Of a DNA stretch of 13,230 nucleotides, positions 5,830-13,230 are shown piece after piece; position 1 is the stretch's first letter, and every line of letters begins with the position of its first letter. Both the position numbers and the translations under genes were made by a program. The notes under the pieces are model-generated. The model had not been told where the DNA came from and made no database searches. It worked only from the letters and a program-made list of their open reading frames with translations. The DNA is from Candidatus Geohydrothermomicrobium daggyaiense (lineage in GTDB: Bacteria; Actinomycetota; Geothermincolia; Fen-727; JACVIW01). The stretch spans positions 1 through 13,230 of the forward strand of contig JACVIW010000038.1 in the NCBI GenBank assembly GCA_015711695.1. Reading direction: 5' to 3'.

Positions 5830-8082
5830 CTATTTGCCGGCATTACTGCTCAGTCGCCCATTCTGCCGGCTAATCCATTCGTCGAGCTCTTCCGGCGTTA
5901 TGAGCACTTTGCGTGATTTGCTTCCCTCATGTGGTCCGACAATGCCCAGTTCGGATAGTTCCACGATAAGCCTTCGGGCTCGAGCATAGCCCACATGCAA
6001 AAGCGTTTGAAGCATTGAGGCTGATGCCTCGCCCGCATTCACAACTATTCTTGCCGCTTCAGAAAGAAGAGGGTCTTTTAACATCATCTCATCCTTCATT
6101 GAAGAAATATCATAACTAAGGTCAATGACTTCATCCCTTGGGACCCTCTGCTCCTTAATATATCCCGTAAGCAGTTCGATTTCTTTATGTTGAATCAAAG
6201 CCCCCTGAACCCTTATTGGCTGGGGAAGGTTGCCAGGATCGAGCAACATGTCTCCTTTGCCGAGCAATTTTTCCGCGCCTTTTGTGCCAAGGATTGTTCT
6301 TGAGTCAGCGTTGCTTGCGACCTGAAAAGCGATTCGCGCGGTGATATTGTTCTTTATCACTCCAGTGATTACGTCAACCGACGGCCTCTGCGTGGCCAAG
6401 ATCATATGTATGCCCACGGCGCGCGCTTTCGCGGTAAGACGGCTTATGGATGTTTCCACCTCTTTCCGCGCGACAGCCATAAGGTCACCAAGCTCGTCAA
6501 TCACTATCACTATTTTAGACATCGGCTTCGCTGAGCCATCTCTTGATACGAGAGCGTTGTATTCGTCTATATGAACGACTTTTTTTCTCTGAAGTTCCTG
6601 ATACCTTCTATCCATTTCCTCCACAGCCCACAACAGAGCTTTCGACGCAGGTTCTGGTTCGTTTATGACGTCACAAAGCAGGTGTGGCAATTCTTTGTAC
6701 CAGGTAAACTCGACGAATTTAGGGTCAATCATAATCAGTTTTAACTGGTCAGGCCTGCACCTGAAAAGGAGACAGCAAACAAGACAGTTTATACAGCATG
6801 ATTTACCGGCTCCAGTCGAACCGGCCAGGAGAAGATGGGGAAGTTGGGCCAAATCGAGTATTACAGGTTCCCCGGACATGTTCTTCCCAATCCCAACGGT
6901 AAGCAAATTGTGAGGAGCGGGTGGTTCAATCCTGTCTATTATATCTCCGAGCAGAACCGTGTCCCTGATATGGTTAGGAACCTCAATCCCTATTGCTTGT
7001 TTTCCAGGAATAGGCGAGTATATCCGTATGTCTGGGGATCCCAGCGCATAAGCTATGTCCTGTTCAAGTTCAGTTACCCTTCTAACCTTCTCACCGGTTC
7101 CAACTTCAACTTCAAACAAAGAGACTGTTGGCCCTTTGTGCACGTTAACAACCCTTGCGTCGACATCCATGCTTTTGAGTGTCTGTTCTATTGCCCTTTT
7201 TCTTTCGTCATTTGTCTTCTGGGAAAAAGCTTTATCTTTCGTTCTGTTGAGAATAGAAGTGGGTGGGAGTTTGTACTTGCCAGAATGAGGTGCAGACACC
7301 TTTATCGCTAGCTGACCTTTTGTGTCCTCTGCTATTTCAACCGGAGGAGATGGCGCTGAAGGGAAATATTTAACAGTCTCTTTTTTTGAGGATTTCCTCG
7401 AGTTTTCGCTTTTTTCATCCACTTGACCGACCGCCACGTTCGCGACAGGGGTAGCGGATTTCTCCCGGCTACTCTCAAAAAATCTTTTGTGTGCCTGCGA
7501 GAGCTGTTCCTCGAAAGCGATCACAATGCCAGCGATTAGAGCTGCTGTTAGAAAAATATACGAACCGATCCTGCCCACGGTTTTTACCAGGGGCCAGGCA
7601 AATATTGAGCCTGCGAGGCCTCCACCGCCACCTGCAGAAAGCCTCGAAGACTTAAACATGTCAGCAGCCGGCAGACCCGTTTGAAGGATAGCAAGAATCG
7701 CAATGAATATGATAAGCACTCCTAAAACAACCCAGCTCATCTGAAAATCGGACTTTCCTGAAAAAAAGCCAATCGCGCAAAGCAAAAATAAAATGGGAAC
7801 AGCGAACCTCCCTATACCTAAAGACCAAGAAAGCGCGGTTTTAACGCCTTTTCCAACAAGTCCTGCTCCAGCAGGATAAACAAGGCATAGTGAGGTGAAG
7901 ATGAATAGCGCGGTAAAGAGTATCCCCGCGATAGCTTTCTTGCGTTTTTGAGACCTCAAATCCTGTCCTGTTGCACTGGGCTGTTGTTTATCCTCTATCT
8001 CTTTTCTTTCCCTCAGTTGGGATTCTCTTGATTTCACAGCAGCTTTACCGCTGTTTTTCATGTTTTTTGCACGCTTTGGCAT
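5830..8082 (-). CDS. ftsK: FtsK/SpoIIIE-family DNA translocase
   Basis: 750 residues. This hexameric ATP-driven pump moves chromosome ends through the division septum. The N-terminal part starts basic and hydrophilic (1-48), then has about four membrane segments (50-75, 91-108, 115-137, 170-192) with a GGGGG stretch at 151-155. A short charged linker (200-255) joins it to the motor. The motor has Walker A GSTGAGKS at 421-428 and Walker B IVIVIDE ending at D529-E530, plus ATQRPSVDVITGVIKNN near 563-579. The C-terminal gamma winged-helix domain (about 670-730, DPLLSEAARIV...GYARARRLIVELSELGIVGP) normally reads polar DNA motifs (KOPS/SRS). The short linker is closer to SpoIIIE than to E. coli FtsK. 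ATG 8082 has GGGGAT 11 bp upstream, a weak site. About 136 bp separate it from dapB. Confidence 0.96.
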   Translation of the reverse strand: MPKRAKNMKNSGKAAVKSRESQLRERKEIEDKQQPSATGQDLRSQKRKKAIAGILFTALFIFTSLCLVYPAGAGLVGKGVKTALSWSLGIGRFAVPILFLLCAIGFFSGKSDFQMSWVVLGVLIIFIAILAILQTGLPAADMFKSSRLSAGGGGGLAGSIFAWPLVKTVGRIGSYIFLTAALIAGIVIAFEEQLSQAHKRFFESSREKSATPVANVAVGQVDEKSENSRKSSKKETVKYFPSAPSPPVEIAEDTKGQLAIKVSAPHSGKYKLPPTSILNRTKDKAFSQKTNDERKRAIEQTLKSMDVDARVVNVHKGPTVSLFEVEVGTGEKVRRVTELEQDIAYALGSPDIRIYSPIPGKQAIGIEVPNHIRDTVLLGDIIDRIEPPAPHNLLTVGIGKNMSGEPVILDLAQLPHLLLAGSTGAGKSCCINCLVCCLLFRCRPDQLKLIMIDPKFVEFTWYKELPHLLCDVINEPEPASKALLWAVEEMDRRYQELQRKKVVHIDEYNALVSRDGSAKPMSKIVIVIDELGDLMAVARKEVETSISRLTAKARAVGIHMILATQRPSVDVITGVIKNNITARIAFQVASNADSRTILGTKGAEKLLGKGDMLLDPGNLPQPIRVQGALIQHKEIELLTGYIKEQRVPRDEVIDLSYDISSMKDEMMLKDPLLSEAARIVVNAGEASASMLQTLLHVGYARARRLIVELSELGIVGPHEGSKSRKVLITPEELDEWISRQNGRLSSNAGK

Positions 8083-8218
8083 CCGAAATTCTTATCCCCT
8101 GAACCTTACCCTAAGTTGAGGCGCGCGACCGTCCGCCTGCAGAATACATGATACTCCGTTCTTTATGTTTATTCTTTGACATTCTATTTCATACCTTCAG
8201 TTATCGAGTAATTTACCG

Positions 8219-9001
8219 TTAGATACCCAGGAGCTTTTCCATTCCAATTGTGAGCCCTGGAATTCTGGATACGGATCTTACAGCTAAGATTACACCTGGC
8301 ATGAAACAGGAACGGTCTATCGTATCATGTCTTATTTTAAGGGTTTCACCCCTGGAACCGAAAATTACTTCCTGGTGAGCCAGGAATCCATCGAGTCTTA
8401 CGCTGTGGATGAAAATATTGCCGTGCTTCATGCCGCGTGACGGGTTTTCTTCCTGCGCATGATTGGATATAATGCCGCGACTTTTCATCTTCGCATCGAC
8501 TTTTTCCGCAGTCGAAAGAGCTGTGCCGGACGGCGCATCGAGCTTGCCCGCGTGGTGTAATTCAACGATTTCGCATCGGTCATAGAAATTCGCCGCTATT
8601 TCAGAGAATTTCATCATTAAGACCGCGCCTATGGCAAAGTTCGAGGCTATAATCACATTTGCTTTTCCTTCTGCGACTTTATCTTTAATCGAATTTATTT
8701 CTTCTCCGGAAATTCCAGTTGTACCCACGACACAATGGACACCGCGCTCAATAGCCCACATTATGTTCTTGTATGCAATATCCGCTCTCGTAAAGTCTAC
8801 AAGTACATCCATTTCAGGCGTCTGGATATCCTCGATCTTGCTGTATGTTGTACACTCTCCCAGATAAGATGGCGGTTGTTTTAATTTCTCTAGCGCAGGA
8901 TCAATTGCTTCGACGAGCTTGAGATCAATTTCCGCCGTAACAGCTTCACAAACTAAAGCGCCCATCCTTCCAAGAGCACCAGCCACACCTACTTTAATCA
9001 A
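8219..9001 (-). CDS. dapB: 4-hydroxy-tetrahydrodipicolinate reductase
   Basis: 260 residues, normal for the family. DapB reduces the dihydrodipicolinate precursor with NAD(P)H in the diaminopimelate/lysine pathway, feeding peptidoglycan and lysine. The Rossmann motif is G8-A-L-G11-R-M-G14. DFTRADIAYKN and VVGTTG form the nucleotide site. The signature ELHHAGKLDAPSGTA (147-161) carries the catalytic H149 and K153. The C-terminal HQEVIFGSRGETLKIRHD is also typical. The start codon is TTG, supported by AGGAG 6 bp upstream that sits directly behind the stop of the M16 protease gene; the gap is 12 bp, so coupling is likely. It is the only dap gene in the window, taking the place that the dapG/dapA group holds near pnp-ymxG in Bacillus. 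The region after it (8083-8218) has only a weak 5-bp hairpin (8119-8138) and no clear promoter. Confidence 0.96.
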   Translation of the reverse strand: MIKVGVAGALGRMGALVCEAVTAEIDLKLVEAIDPALEKLKQPPSYLGECTTYSKIEDIQTPEMDVLVDFTRADIAYKNIMWAIERGVHCVVGTTGISGEEINSIKDKVAEGKANVIIASNFAIGAVLMMKFSEIAANFYDRCEIVELHHAGKLDAPSGTALSTAEKVDAKMKSRGIISNHAQEENPSRGMKHGNIFIHSVRLDGFLAHQEVIFGSRGETLKIRHDTIDRSCFMPGVILAVRSVSRIPGLTIGMEKLLGI

Positions 9002-9013
9002 TCCCTTCTCCTT

Positions 9014-10285
9014 TCAACTGAAAAGTCCCGAAATACCTATTTTTTCTTCATCAACAGGTCCGACAACCGCAATGCTCAAAGGTCCTGTACCCCATGTTCT
9101 TTCAAACACTCTTTTGAGATCCGGCATAGACACTCGCCGAACCCTAGAGGCGACTTCATCCGTGCTCAGATGTTCACCTCCCCACAGTTCCGCCTTTGCG
9201 ATCCTGCTCATTCTGTTACCGCTGTCTTCCATGCTGACATAAAGGTTTCCTATAATGTGATTCTTCGCACGCTCAAGTTCATCCTCCAGAAAACCATTTA
9301 CACGAATTTTCAAAAGTTCTTTTTCTATCATCTCAATAACCTCCGCGGTTCTGGCGGGGTGAGTGCCGCAATAGATTCCAACCATGCCCGCCCCCACGAA
9401 CATACCAGTAAACGAGTAAATTGAGTAAGCGAGACCATTTTCTTCCCTTATTTTCTGAAATAATCTGCTCGACATACTCCCGCCAATAATATTGTCCATT
9501 ATCGCAAGGGCGAACCTGTCATTGTCGTTCTTTGGTAGACCGGTTGACCCAATACAGATATGAACTTGTTCAGTGTCCTTTTTTACAACGATTCTACCTG
9601 GCCCGGAGCTTGAGGGCGCGTTCGACCTGTCTGGAGGTTTTCCAGGCCTTAAACTTTCCAGGTTCTCTTCCACCATCCTAACCATTTTGTCGTGGTCAAT
9701 CGCGCCTGATGCCGCAATGACAATTCTTGATGCCACATAAGAGGATCTCTTGAAAGCCAAAATTTTTTGTCTTTTTACGTTTTTTATGATGTTTTGCTCC
9801 CCCAAAACATTATTGGCAAGCGGATGGTCTCCCCACATTGCCCGCGACAAGAAATCATGGACAATCTCATCAGGTGAATCGTTATGCATTGATATTTCCT
9901 CGAGGATCACGCCTCTTTCGCAGTCAATTTCTTTCGATTCAAATAAAGGGTTTTCAATCATATCGAGCATAATCAAAAGTGCGGTATTAAGATGCTCATC
10001 AAGCACCCTTGTATAGAGGCTAGTATACTCCCTGCCAGTCGCAGCATTTACATCGGCGCCCAATCTATCAAAAGCCTCAGCTATCTGGCGCGCGGTTAGA
10101 GTTTTTGTGCCTTTGAAGATAAGGTGTTCTGTGAAGTGCGTGAGCCCTCTCTCGCTCTCACGCTCGTCCCTTGAACCAACATTGATCCATATACCCAGAG
10201 AAACACTTTTAACGAAACGAATTCTCTCCGTAAGAACGCGTATCCCGTTACTAATAGTTGATTTTCGAAGTCTTTTATCGGGCAT
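9014..10285 (-). CDS. M16-family zinc protease (PepR/YmxG type)
   Basis: 423 residues, the single-chain bacterial M16B size. The inverted zinc motif HFTEH is intact (H50, E53, H54), and the third ligand is expected in ILEEI (127-131), about 75 residues later, so the protein should be catalytically competent. Typical family segments follow: GGSMSSRLFQKIREENGLAYSIYSF and HPARTAEVIEMIEKE in the second domain. Relatives include Bacillus YmxG and the mitochondrial processing peptidase beta subunit. The natural substrate in bacteria is mostly unknown. No signal peptide is visible, so it should be cytoplasmic. The ATG has AGGA about 4 bp before it and starts 18 bp after pnp; the pnp-M16 linkage is common in Firmicutes and other phyla. 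Confidence 0.94.
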   Translation of the reverse strand: MPDKRLRKSTISNGIRVLTERIRFVKSVSLGIWINVGSRDERESERGLTHFTEHLIFKGTKTLTARQIAEAFDRLGADVNAATGREYTSLYTRVLDEHLNTALLIMLDMIENPLFESKEIDCERGVILEEISMHNDSPDEIVHDFLSRAMWGDHPLANNVLGEQNIIKNVKRQKILAFKRSSYVASRIVIAASGAIDHDKMVRMVEENLESLRPGKPPDRSNAPSSSGPGRIVVKKDTEQVHICIGSTGLPKNDNDRFALAIMDNIIGGSMSSRLFQKIREENGLAYSIYSFTGMFVGAGMVGIYCGTHPARTAEVIEMIEKELLKIRVNGFLEDELERAKNHIIGNLYVSMEDSGNRMSRIAKAELWGGEHLSTDEVASRVRRVSMPDLKRVFERTWGTGPLSIAVVGPVDEEKIGISGLFS

Positions 10286-10303
10286 GGATCCTATGAAAGA
10301 ATA

Positions 10304-12616
10304 TTATTTTTTTCCAGGGGGAATGTTGACCGCTCTTAAATCAATTCGGCCCAGGTTGTCAATGCTTTCAATTTCAACTTCAACCTTGTCGCCCACCTTA
10401 ACAACATCCTCAACTTTTTCTATTCTGCCCCTGCCCAGTTTTGATATATGTATAAGCCCATCTCTTCCAGGGGCAAGCTGGATAAAAGCCCCGAAACTCG
10501 TAGTCTTCACTACGGTTCCCACTAATCTGTCGCCAACTTCAGGCTCTTTGACAATCCTTTTAATTTCCTCTTTTGCGGATTCGACTTTCTCTTTATCCTT
10601 GCCAAAAACGAAAACCCTGCCATTATCTTCTACATCAATCTCGACATCATAAGTATCAATCAAGCTCCTTATCGTTTTTCCGCCAGGACCAATGAGATCG
10701 CCTATTCTGTCAGCCGGTATTTCCACATGAACAACCCTTGGGGCATTAGGCGAAATTTCTTTTCTTGGCTCTGAGATAGCCCGATTCATCATATCCATTA
10801 TGAACTCACGCCCTTTTTTAGCCTGCTCGAGCGCTTTTTCCAGAATAGATAAAGTGAGCCCTTCGCATTTCACATCCATCTGCAGCGCCGTAATCCCTTT
10901 TTTTGTTCCAGCAACCTTAAAATCCATATCGCCAATGGAATCCTCTAGACCCTGGATATCACTTAGGATTACATACTCTCCGTTTTCAATGACAAGCCCC
11001 ATGGCTATACCACTTATAGCGGCGCCATTTTTTAATGGAACTCCTGCGTCCATCAGAGACATACTGCTTGCGCAAACGCTTGCCATTGAAGATGATCCGT
11101 TTGATTCGAGAACCTCAGATACGAGCCTGATGGTATACGGAAATTCTTCTTCCGGGGGAATCATCGGCGCGAGTGCTCTCTCAACAAGAGCCCCGTGACC
11201 TATCTCTCGCCTTCGAGGCCCTCTTATTGGTCTGGTTTCCCCTGTGGAGTAAGGAGGAAAGTTGTAATGGTGTATAAATCTCTTAAACTCCTCTATACCG
11301 AGATCATCAAGTATCTGTTTCTCTCCGTAACCACCAAGAGTTGTTATTGTTAAAACTTGTGTCTCACCTCTTGTGAATAACGCAGAGCCGTGGGTTTTGG
11401 GAAGAAGCCCAACCTCGCAGGACACCCTCCTGATCTGGTGTGGTTTTCTCCCGTCAGGTCTGAGTTTGAGTTTGAGAATCTGATTTCGGAGAATCTTCCG
11501 CTCAAGAGCGTCAATCACGCTTTCAACATGGCTCTCGAAACCTTCCAGGACTTCGATAAAAGGTTTTGCGAGTTCATTCTTTGCGTCTTTTCTCAACAAA
11601 GAGCGTTCGGCTTTCGTAAGACCAGGAACAGAAGCATCAAGAAGGTGTTTCCGCAGTCTCTCCTCTGTTGCGGGCTCAATTATTGAGGTAAGAATCTCTT
11701 TAATAATAGAGTTCTTAACAACACCTGATAGAATGATCGCGGGGTTCCTCAACGTATCACGATACTTGCTTAAAATACTCGATTCGAAATCAGCCAGGGT
11801 TTTTCTTGCCTCCTCCGCGTTTTCATTGTCCCCGCACCACAGCGAGTGAATGAGTTTTTTATAAATTGATTCGTAAGCGCCGCGAAGATATTCGGTTATT
11901 TCTTCCATCAATACTTTTTTGTCCGGTTCACCTTTTGCCTTGCGCGCCTCCGACGCGACGTTTTCGATATCCTCAATGAGACTTGCAACTGCTTTCTTCC
12001 CAAACCGAAGGCACGCGATTATCTTTTCTTCTGAAACTTCGCTCGCTCCAGCTTCAACCATCATAAGGTAATCCAGGTTTCCTGCGAGCATCATGCTCAA
12101 TTCGGAATCTTTTATCTCCTCATAGGTCGGATTTATGATGAAATTCCCGTTCTTGTATCCGATCCTCAAACCTCCAACCGGTCCATTAAAAGGTATATTT
12201 GAAACCATCAGCGCGCATGACGCTCCAATCATGCCCAGCGCATCTGGAGGATTAATCTGATCAGTCGAAAGAACACTCACGACGACCTGAACTTCATTCC
12301 TGAACTCTCGACTAAAGGCCGGGCGCAGCGACCTGTCAATTACTCTCGCTGTAAGCATCGCAGCTTCGGTTGGACGTCCCTCTCTTTTGAAGAAGCTCCC
12401 TGGTATCTTGCCCGCGGCATAAAGCTTTTCCTCTACATCCACAGTGAGAGGCAGAAAATCCCCCGGTTTAACCTCATCACCGGCAACAACCGTCGCAAGA
12501 ATACTCGTGCCCTCACACGTTACCACGGCCGCTCCATCCGCTTGTTTGGCAAGCCTGCCAACCTCCACTGTAATTTGCCTGCCACCGATATCGATTTCTC
12601 TTCTCACAATTTGCAT
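10304..12616 (-). CDS. pnp: Polynucleotide phosphorylase
   Basis: This 3'-5' phosphorolytic exoribonuclease degrades mRNA and can add tails in reverse; it acts as a ring-shaped trimer. With ATG 12616 it has 770 residues. Domains: RNase PH 1 (about 1-145, VIDRSLRPAF at 92-101), an alpha-helical linker, RNase PH 2 (about 386-615), KH (630-690, IGPGGK at 642-647) and S1 (694-762, GAFIQLAPGRDGLIHIS). Core residues are present: RPDGR 386-390, THGSALFTRGETQ 408-420, ESNGSSSMASVC 504-515 and IGDMD 561-565. Two oddities: the segment before RPDGR is some 60-70 residues longer than in E. coli, and the segment LKNGAAISGIAMGL appears to hold two extra residues against the usual 'iKapVAGIAMGL'. AAGGAGG 11 bp before this ATG decides the start over an in-frame ATG at 12655. 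It follows rpsO by about 96 bp. Confidence 0.96.
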   Translation of the reverse strand: MQIVRREIDIGGRQITVEVGRLAKQADGAAVVTCEGTSILATVVAGDEVKPGDFLPLTVDVEEKLYAAGKIPGSFFKREGRPTEAAMLTARVIDRSLRPAFSREFRNEVQVVVSVLSTDQINPPDALGMIGASCALMVSNIPFNGPVGGLRIGYKNGNFIINPTYEEIKDSELSMMLAGNLDYLMMVEAGASEVSEEKIIACLRFGKKAVASLIEDIENVASEARKAKGEPDKKVLMEEITEYLRGAYESIYKKLIHSLWCGDNENAEEARKTLADFESSILSKYRDTLRNPAIILSGVVKNSIIKEILTSIIEPATEERLRKHLLDASVPGLTKAERSLLRKDAKNELAKPFIEVLEGFESHVESVIDALERKILRNQILKLKLRPDGRKPHQIRRVSCEVGLLPKTHGSALFTRGETQVLTITTLGGYGEKQILDDLGIEEFKRFIHHYNFPPYSTGETRPIRGPRRREIGHGALVERALAPMIPPEEEFPYTIRLVSEVLESNGSSSMASVCASSMSLMDAGVPLKNGAAISGIAMGLVIENGEYVILSDIQGLEDSIGDMDFKVAGTKKGITALQMDVKCEGLTLSILEKALEQAKKGREFIMDMMNRAISEPRKEISPNAPRVVHVEIPADRIGDLIGPGGKTIRSLIDTYDVEIDVEDNGRVFVFGKDKEKVESAKEEIKRIVKEPEVGDRLVGTVVKTTSFGAFIQLAPGRDGLIHISKLGRGRIEKVEDVVKVGDKVEVEIESIDNLGRIDLRAVNIPPGKK

Positions 12617-12632
12617 AAAAAAATGAGCCTCC

Positions 12633-12707
12633 TTAAGCCCTTTTTGCCAGTACAATCAATCTTCCACTTGATGGAAAACCGACAAAACCAACTTTTACTT
12701 CTTCCAT
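12633..12707 (-). other. 24-codon leader-like ORF and small hairpin between rpsO and pnp
   Basis: Between the rpsO stop and the pnp Shine-Dalgarno an ATG at 12707 opens a 24-codon frame ending in TAA at 12633, directly touching the GGAGG of pnp. It encodes VGFVGFPSSGR, which superficially resembles a GTPase P-loop but has R where K is required. No good ribosome site precedes it. The same stretch holds a 5-bp stem with a 5-nt loop (TTCCA/TGGAA, 12662-12676). Such intercistronic stems in rpsO-pnp mRNAs are often RNase processing sites, but this one is weak. Either feature may be chance. Confidence 0.2.
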
Positions 12708-12712
12708 TCTGT

Positions 12713-12979
12713 CTATCTTCTTAAACCGAGTCTCTTTATAACGTTACGGTATCTCTCGATATCCTTTTTCTTTAAGTAATTGAGAAGCCTTCTCCTCTTT
12801 CCCACTTTCATAAGGAGCCCTCGCCGTGAATGATGGTCTTTTCTGTGGACCTTAAGATGCTCCGTCAGGTACCCGATCTCATTTGTCAGAAGTGCAATCT
12901 GAACCTCCGGAGATCCCGTGTCCTTCTCATGAACCCCAAATTCCCTGATAATTGACTTCTTCTCTTCTGGTCCTAACAT
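12713..12979 (-). CDS. rpsO: 30S ribosomal protein S15
   Basis: 88 residues, the usual size. S15 binds the central domain of 16S rRNA early in small-subunit assembly. Conserved features are present: FGVHEKDTGSPEVQIALLT (residues 14-32), then HLKVHRKDHHSRRGLL (41-56) and the basic C-terminal helix ending in KRLGLRR. The ATG at 12979 has a GGGAG Shine-Dalgarno 5 bp upstream. It lies between ribF and pnp, the classical order in many bacteria. S15 represses its own translation in several species through leader RNA folds; the 110-nt gap upstream shows only a 4-bp AACT/AGTT stem (13007-13023), so I cannot support a specific regulatory structure. Confidence 0.97.
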   Translation of the reverse strand: MLGPEEKKSIIREFGVHEKDTGSPEVQIALLTNEIGYLTEHLKVHRKDHHSRRGLLMKVGKRRRLLNYLKKKDIERYRNVIKRLGLRR

Positions 12980-13037
12980 AGACTCTCCCTGCAGAAATCA
13001 AAAAACAACTAACGTCGCAAGTTTATTGATTTTCATG

Positions 13038-13064
13038 ACTATACTACCATATTCTCTCCAAACC
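13038..13064 (-). promoter_or_regulatory. Candidate promoter upstream of rpsO
   Basis: On the minus strand TATAGT (13038-13043) lies 13 bp downstream of GGTTTGGA (13057-13064). A consensus -35 is missing at the usual distance. The transcript would start about 52 nt before rpsO. The arrangement resembles the one before the 77-aa gene. The gap between ribF and rpsO shows no terminator hairpin, so read-through from ribF is also expected. Confidence 0.3.
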
Positions 13065-13089
13065 ATGCACATGAACTCAAACAGTAAAA

Positions 13090-13230
13090 TTAAGTCTGCT
13101 CCGCCGATACAATTTCCCACGCTTTTCTGGCATCCGCTTTCATTTGCTCAATTAGTTGCTGCTCGGAAGTGAACTTTATCTCGTCTCGAAGCCTCAAGTG
13201 AAACTCGACTTCGAGTGTTTCTCCATAAAT
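13090..13230 (-). CDS. ribF: Bifunctional riboflavin kinase/FMN adenylyltransferase, C-terminal end
   Basis: Only the last 46 codons and the TAA are in the window; the gene continues past the right edge. The translated end contains YGETLEVEFHLRLRDEIKF followed by SEQQLIEQMKADARKAWEI. This is the closing part of the RibF riboflavin kinase domain ('lYGkxvxVeFlxrLRdexkFdsveeLiaQIxkDvexar'). RibF makes FMN and then FAD from riboflavin. Position immediately upstream of rpsO-pnp is the common arrangement and supports the call. Catalytic residues lie in the unseen part, so activity cannot be judged. Confidence 0.88.
   Translation of the reverse strand: MYGETLEVEFHLRLRDEIKFTSEQQLIEQMKADARKAWEIVSAEQT

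Noticed and set aside
5809..5831. Two copies of ATCGTTTCT around the ftsK stop
   Set aside because: Only a 9-bp direct repeat, one copy partly coding; too short to be called an attachment site or mobile-element trace.
8119..8138. Hairpin AGGCG/CGCCT between dapB and ftsK as a terminator
   Set aside because: The stem is 5 bp with a 10-nt loop and no T-run follows on the minus strand.
8111..8182. 23-aa ORF in the dapB-ftsK gap
   Set aside because: No ribosome site, unremarkable composition, and short enough to be expected by chance.
8176..8204. Plus-strand TTGACA with AGTTAT 17 bp downstream
   Set aside because: The -10 match is poor and it points against dapB, with no plus-strand gene to serve.
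12617..12655. Upstream pnp start at 12655
   Set aside because: It would place the strong AAGGAGG inside the coding sequence. The MQIVRREIDIGGR start fits the family.
438..12724. Plus-strand open frames across the window
   Set aside because: Each lies opposite a well-supported minus-strand gene with family motifs, and none shows a recognisable domain or ribosome site.

Overview
The window is a compact bacterial chromosomal segment in which every convincing gene lies on the minus strand; transcription runs from high to low coordinates. In that order the genes are ribF (3' end only), rpsO, pnp, an M16 zinc protease, dapB, ftsK/spoIIIE, a 77-aa unassigned protein, a methyl-accepting chemotaxis-type receptor (MCP), yajQ, rimO, pgsA, cinA, and a truncated reading frame at the left edge. 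The order rpsO-pnp-M16 protease-dap gene-ftsK-rimO-pgsA-cinA resembles the ribF/pnp/spoIIIE/cinA neighbourhood of Firmicutes and some other deep-branching bacteria. I cannot fix the phylum from this alone. No phage, transposon, CRISPR, rRNA or tRNA sequence is visible.

Region by region: 9.0-13.2 kb holds riboflavin kinase, ribosomal protein S15, polynucleotide phosphorylase (with an enlarged helical linker), a processing-type protease and dihydrodipicolinate reductase. 5.8-8.1 kb is the membrane-anchored DNA translocase. 3.7-5.8 kb is a signalling insert: a small unknown protein, an MCP with almost no extracytoplasmic domain, and the nucleotide-binding protein YajQ. 0.4-3.7 kb holds RimO, phosphatidylglycerophosphate synthase and CinA. 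Spacing is tight: pgsA and cinA share ATGA, yajQ meets rimO at TTGA, and several Shine-Dalgarno sequences overlap or adjoin the upstream stop. This suggests one or a few long transcripts. The main gaps that could carry promoters are before rpsO, before the 77-aa gene, between dapB and ftsK, and after cinA.

The strangest part is the left edge (1-189). It starts like isoleucyl-tRNA synthetase, then changes within one open frame to an AT-rich stretch that reads like IspG (GcpE). The composition shift and family switch coincide, so it is either a chimeric join in the assembly or a real recombination. The 230 bp between it and cinA holds a perfect 18-bp palindrome, a candidate promoter with an inverted repeat around its -10 box, and a protein-like open stretch of about 50 codons. 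Apart from this, the window looks like ordinary housekeeping DNA. I see no clear undescribed defence or biosynthetic system.
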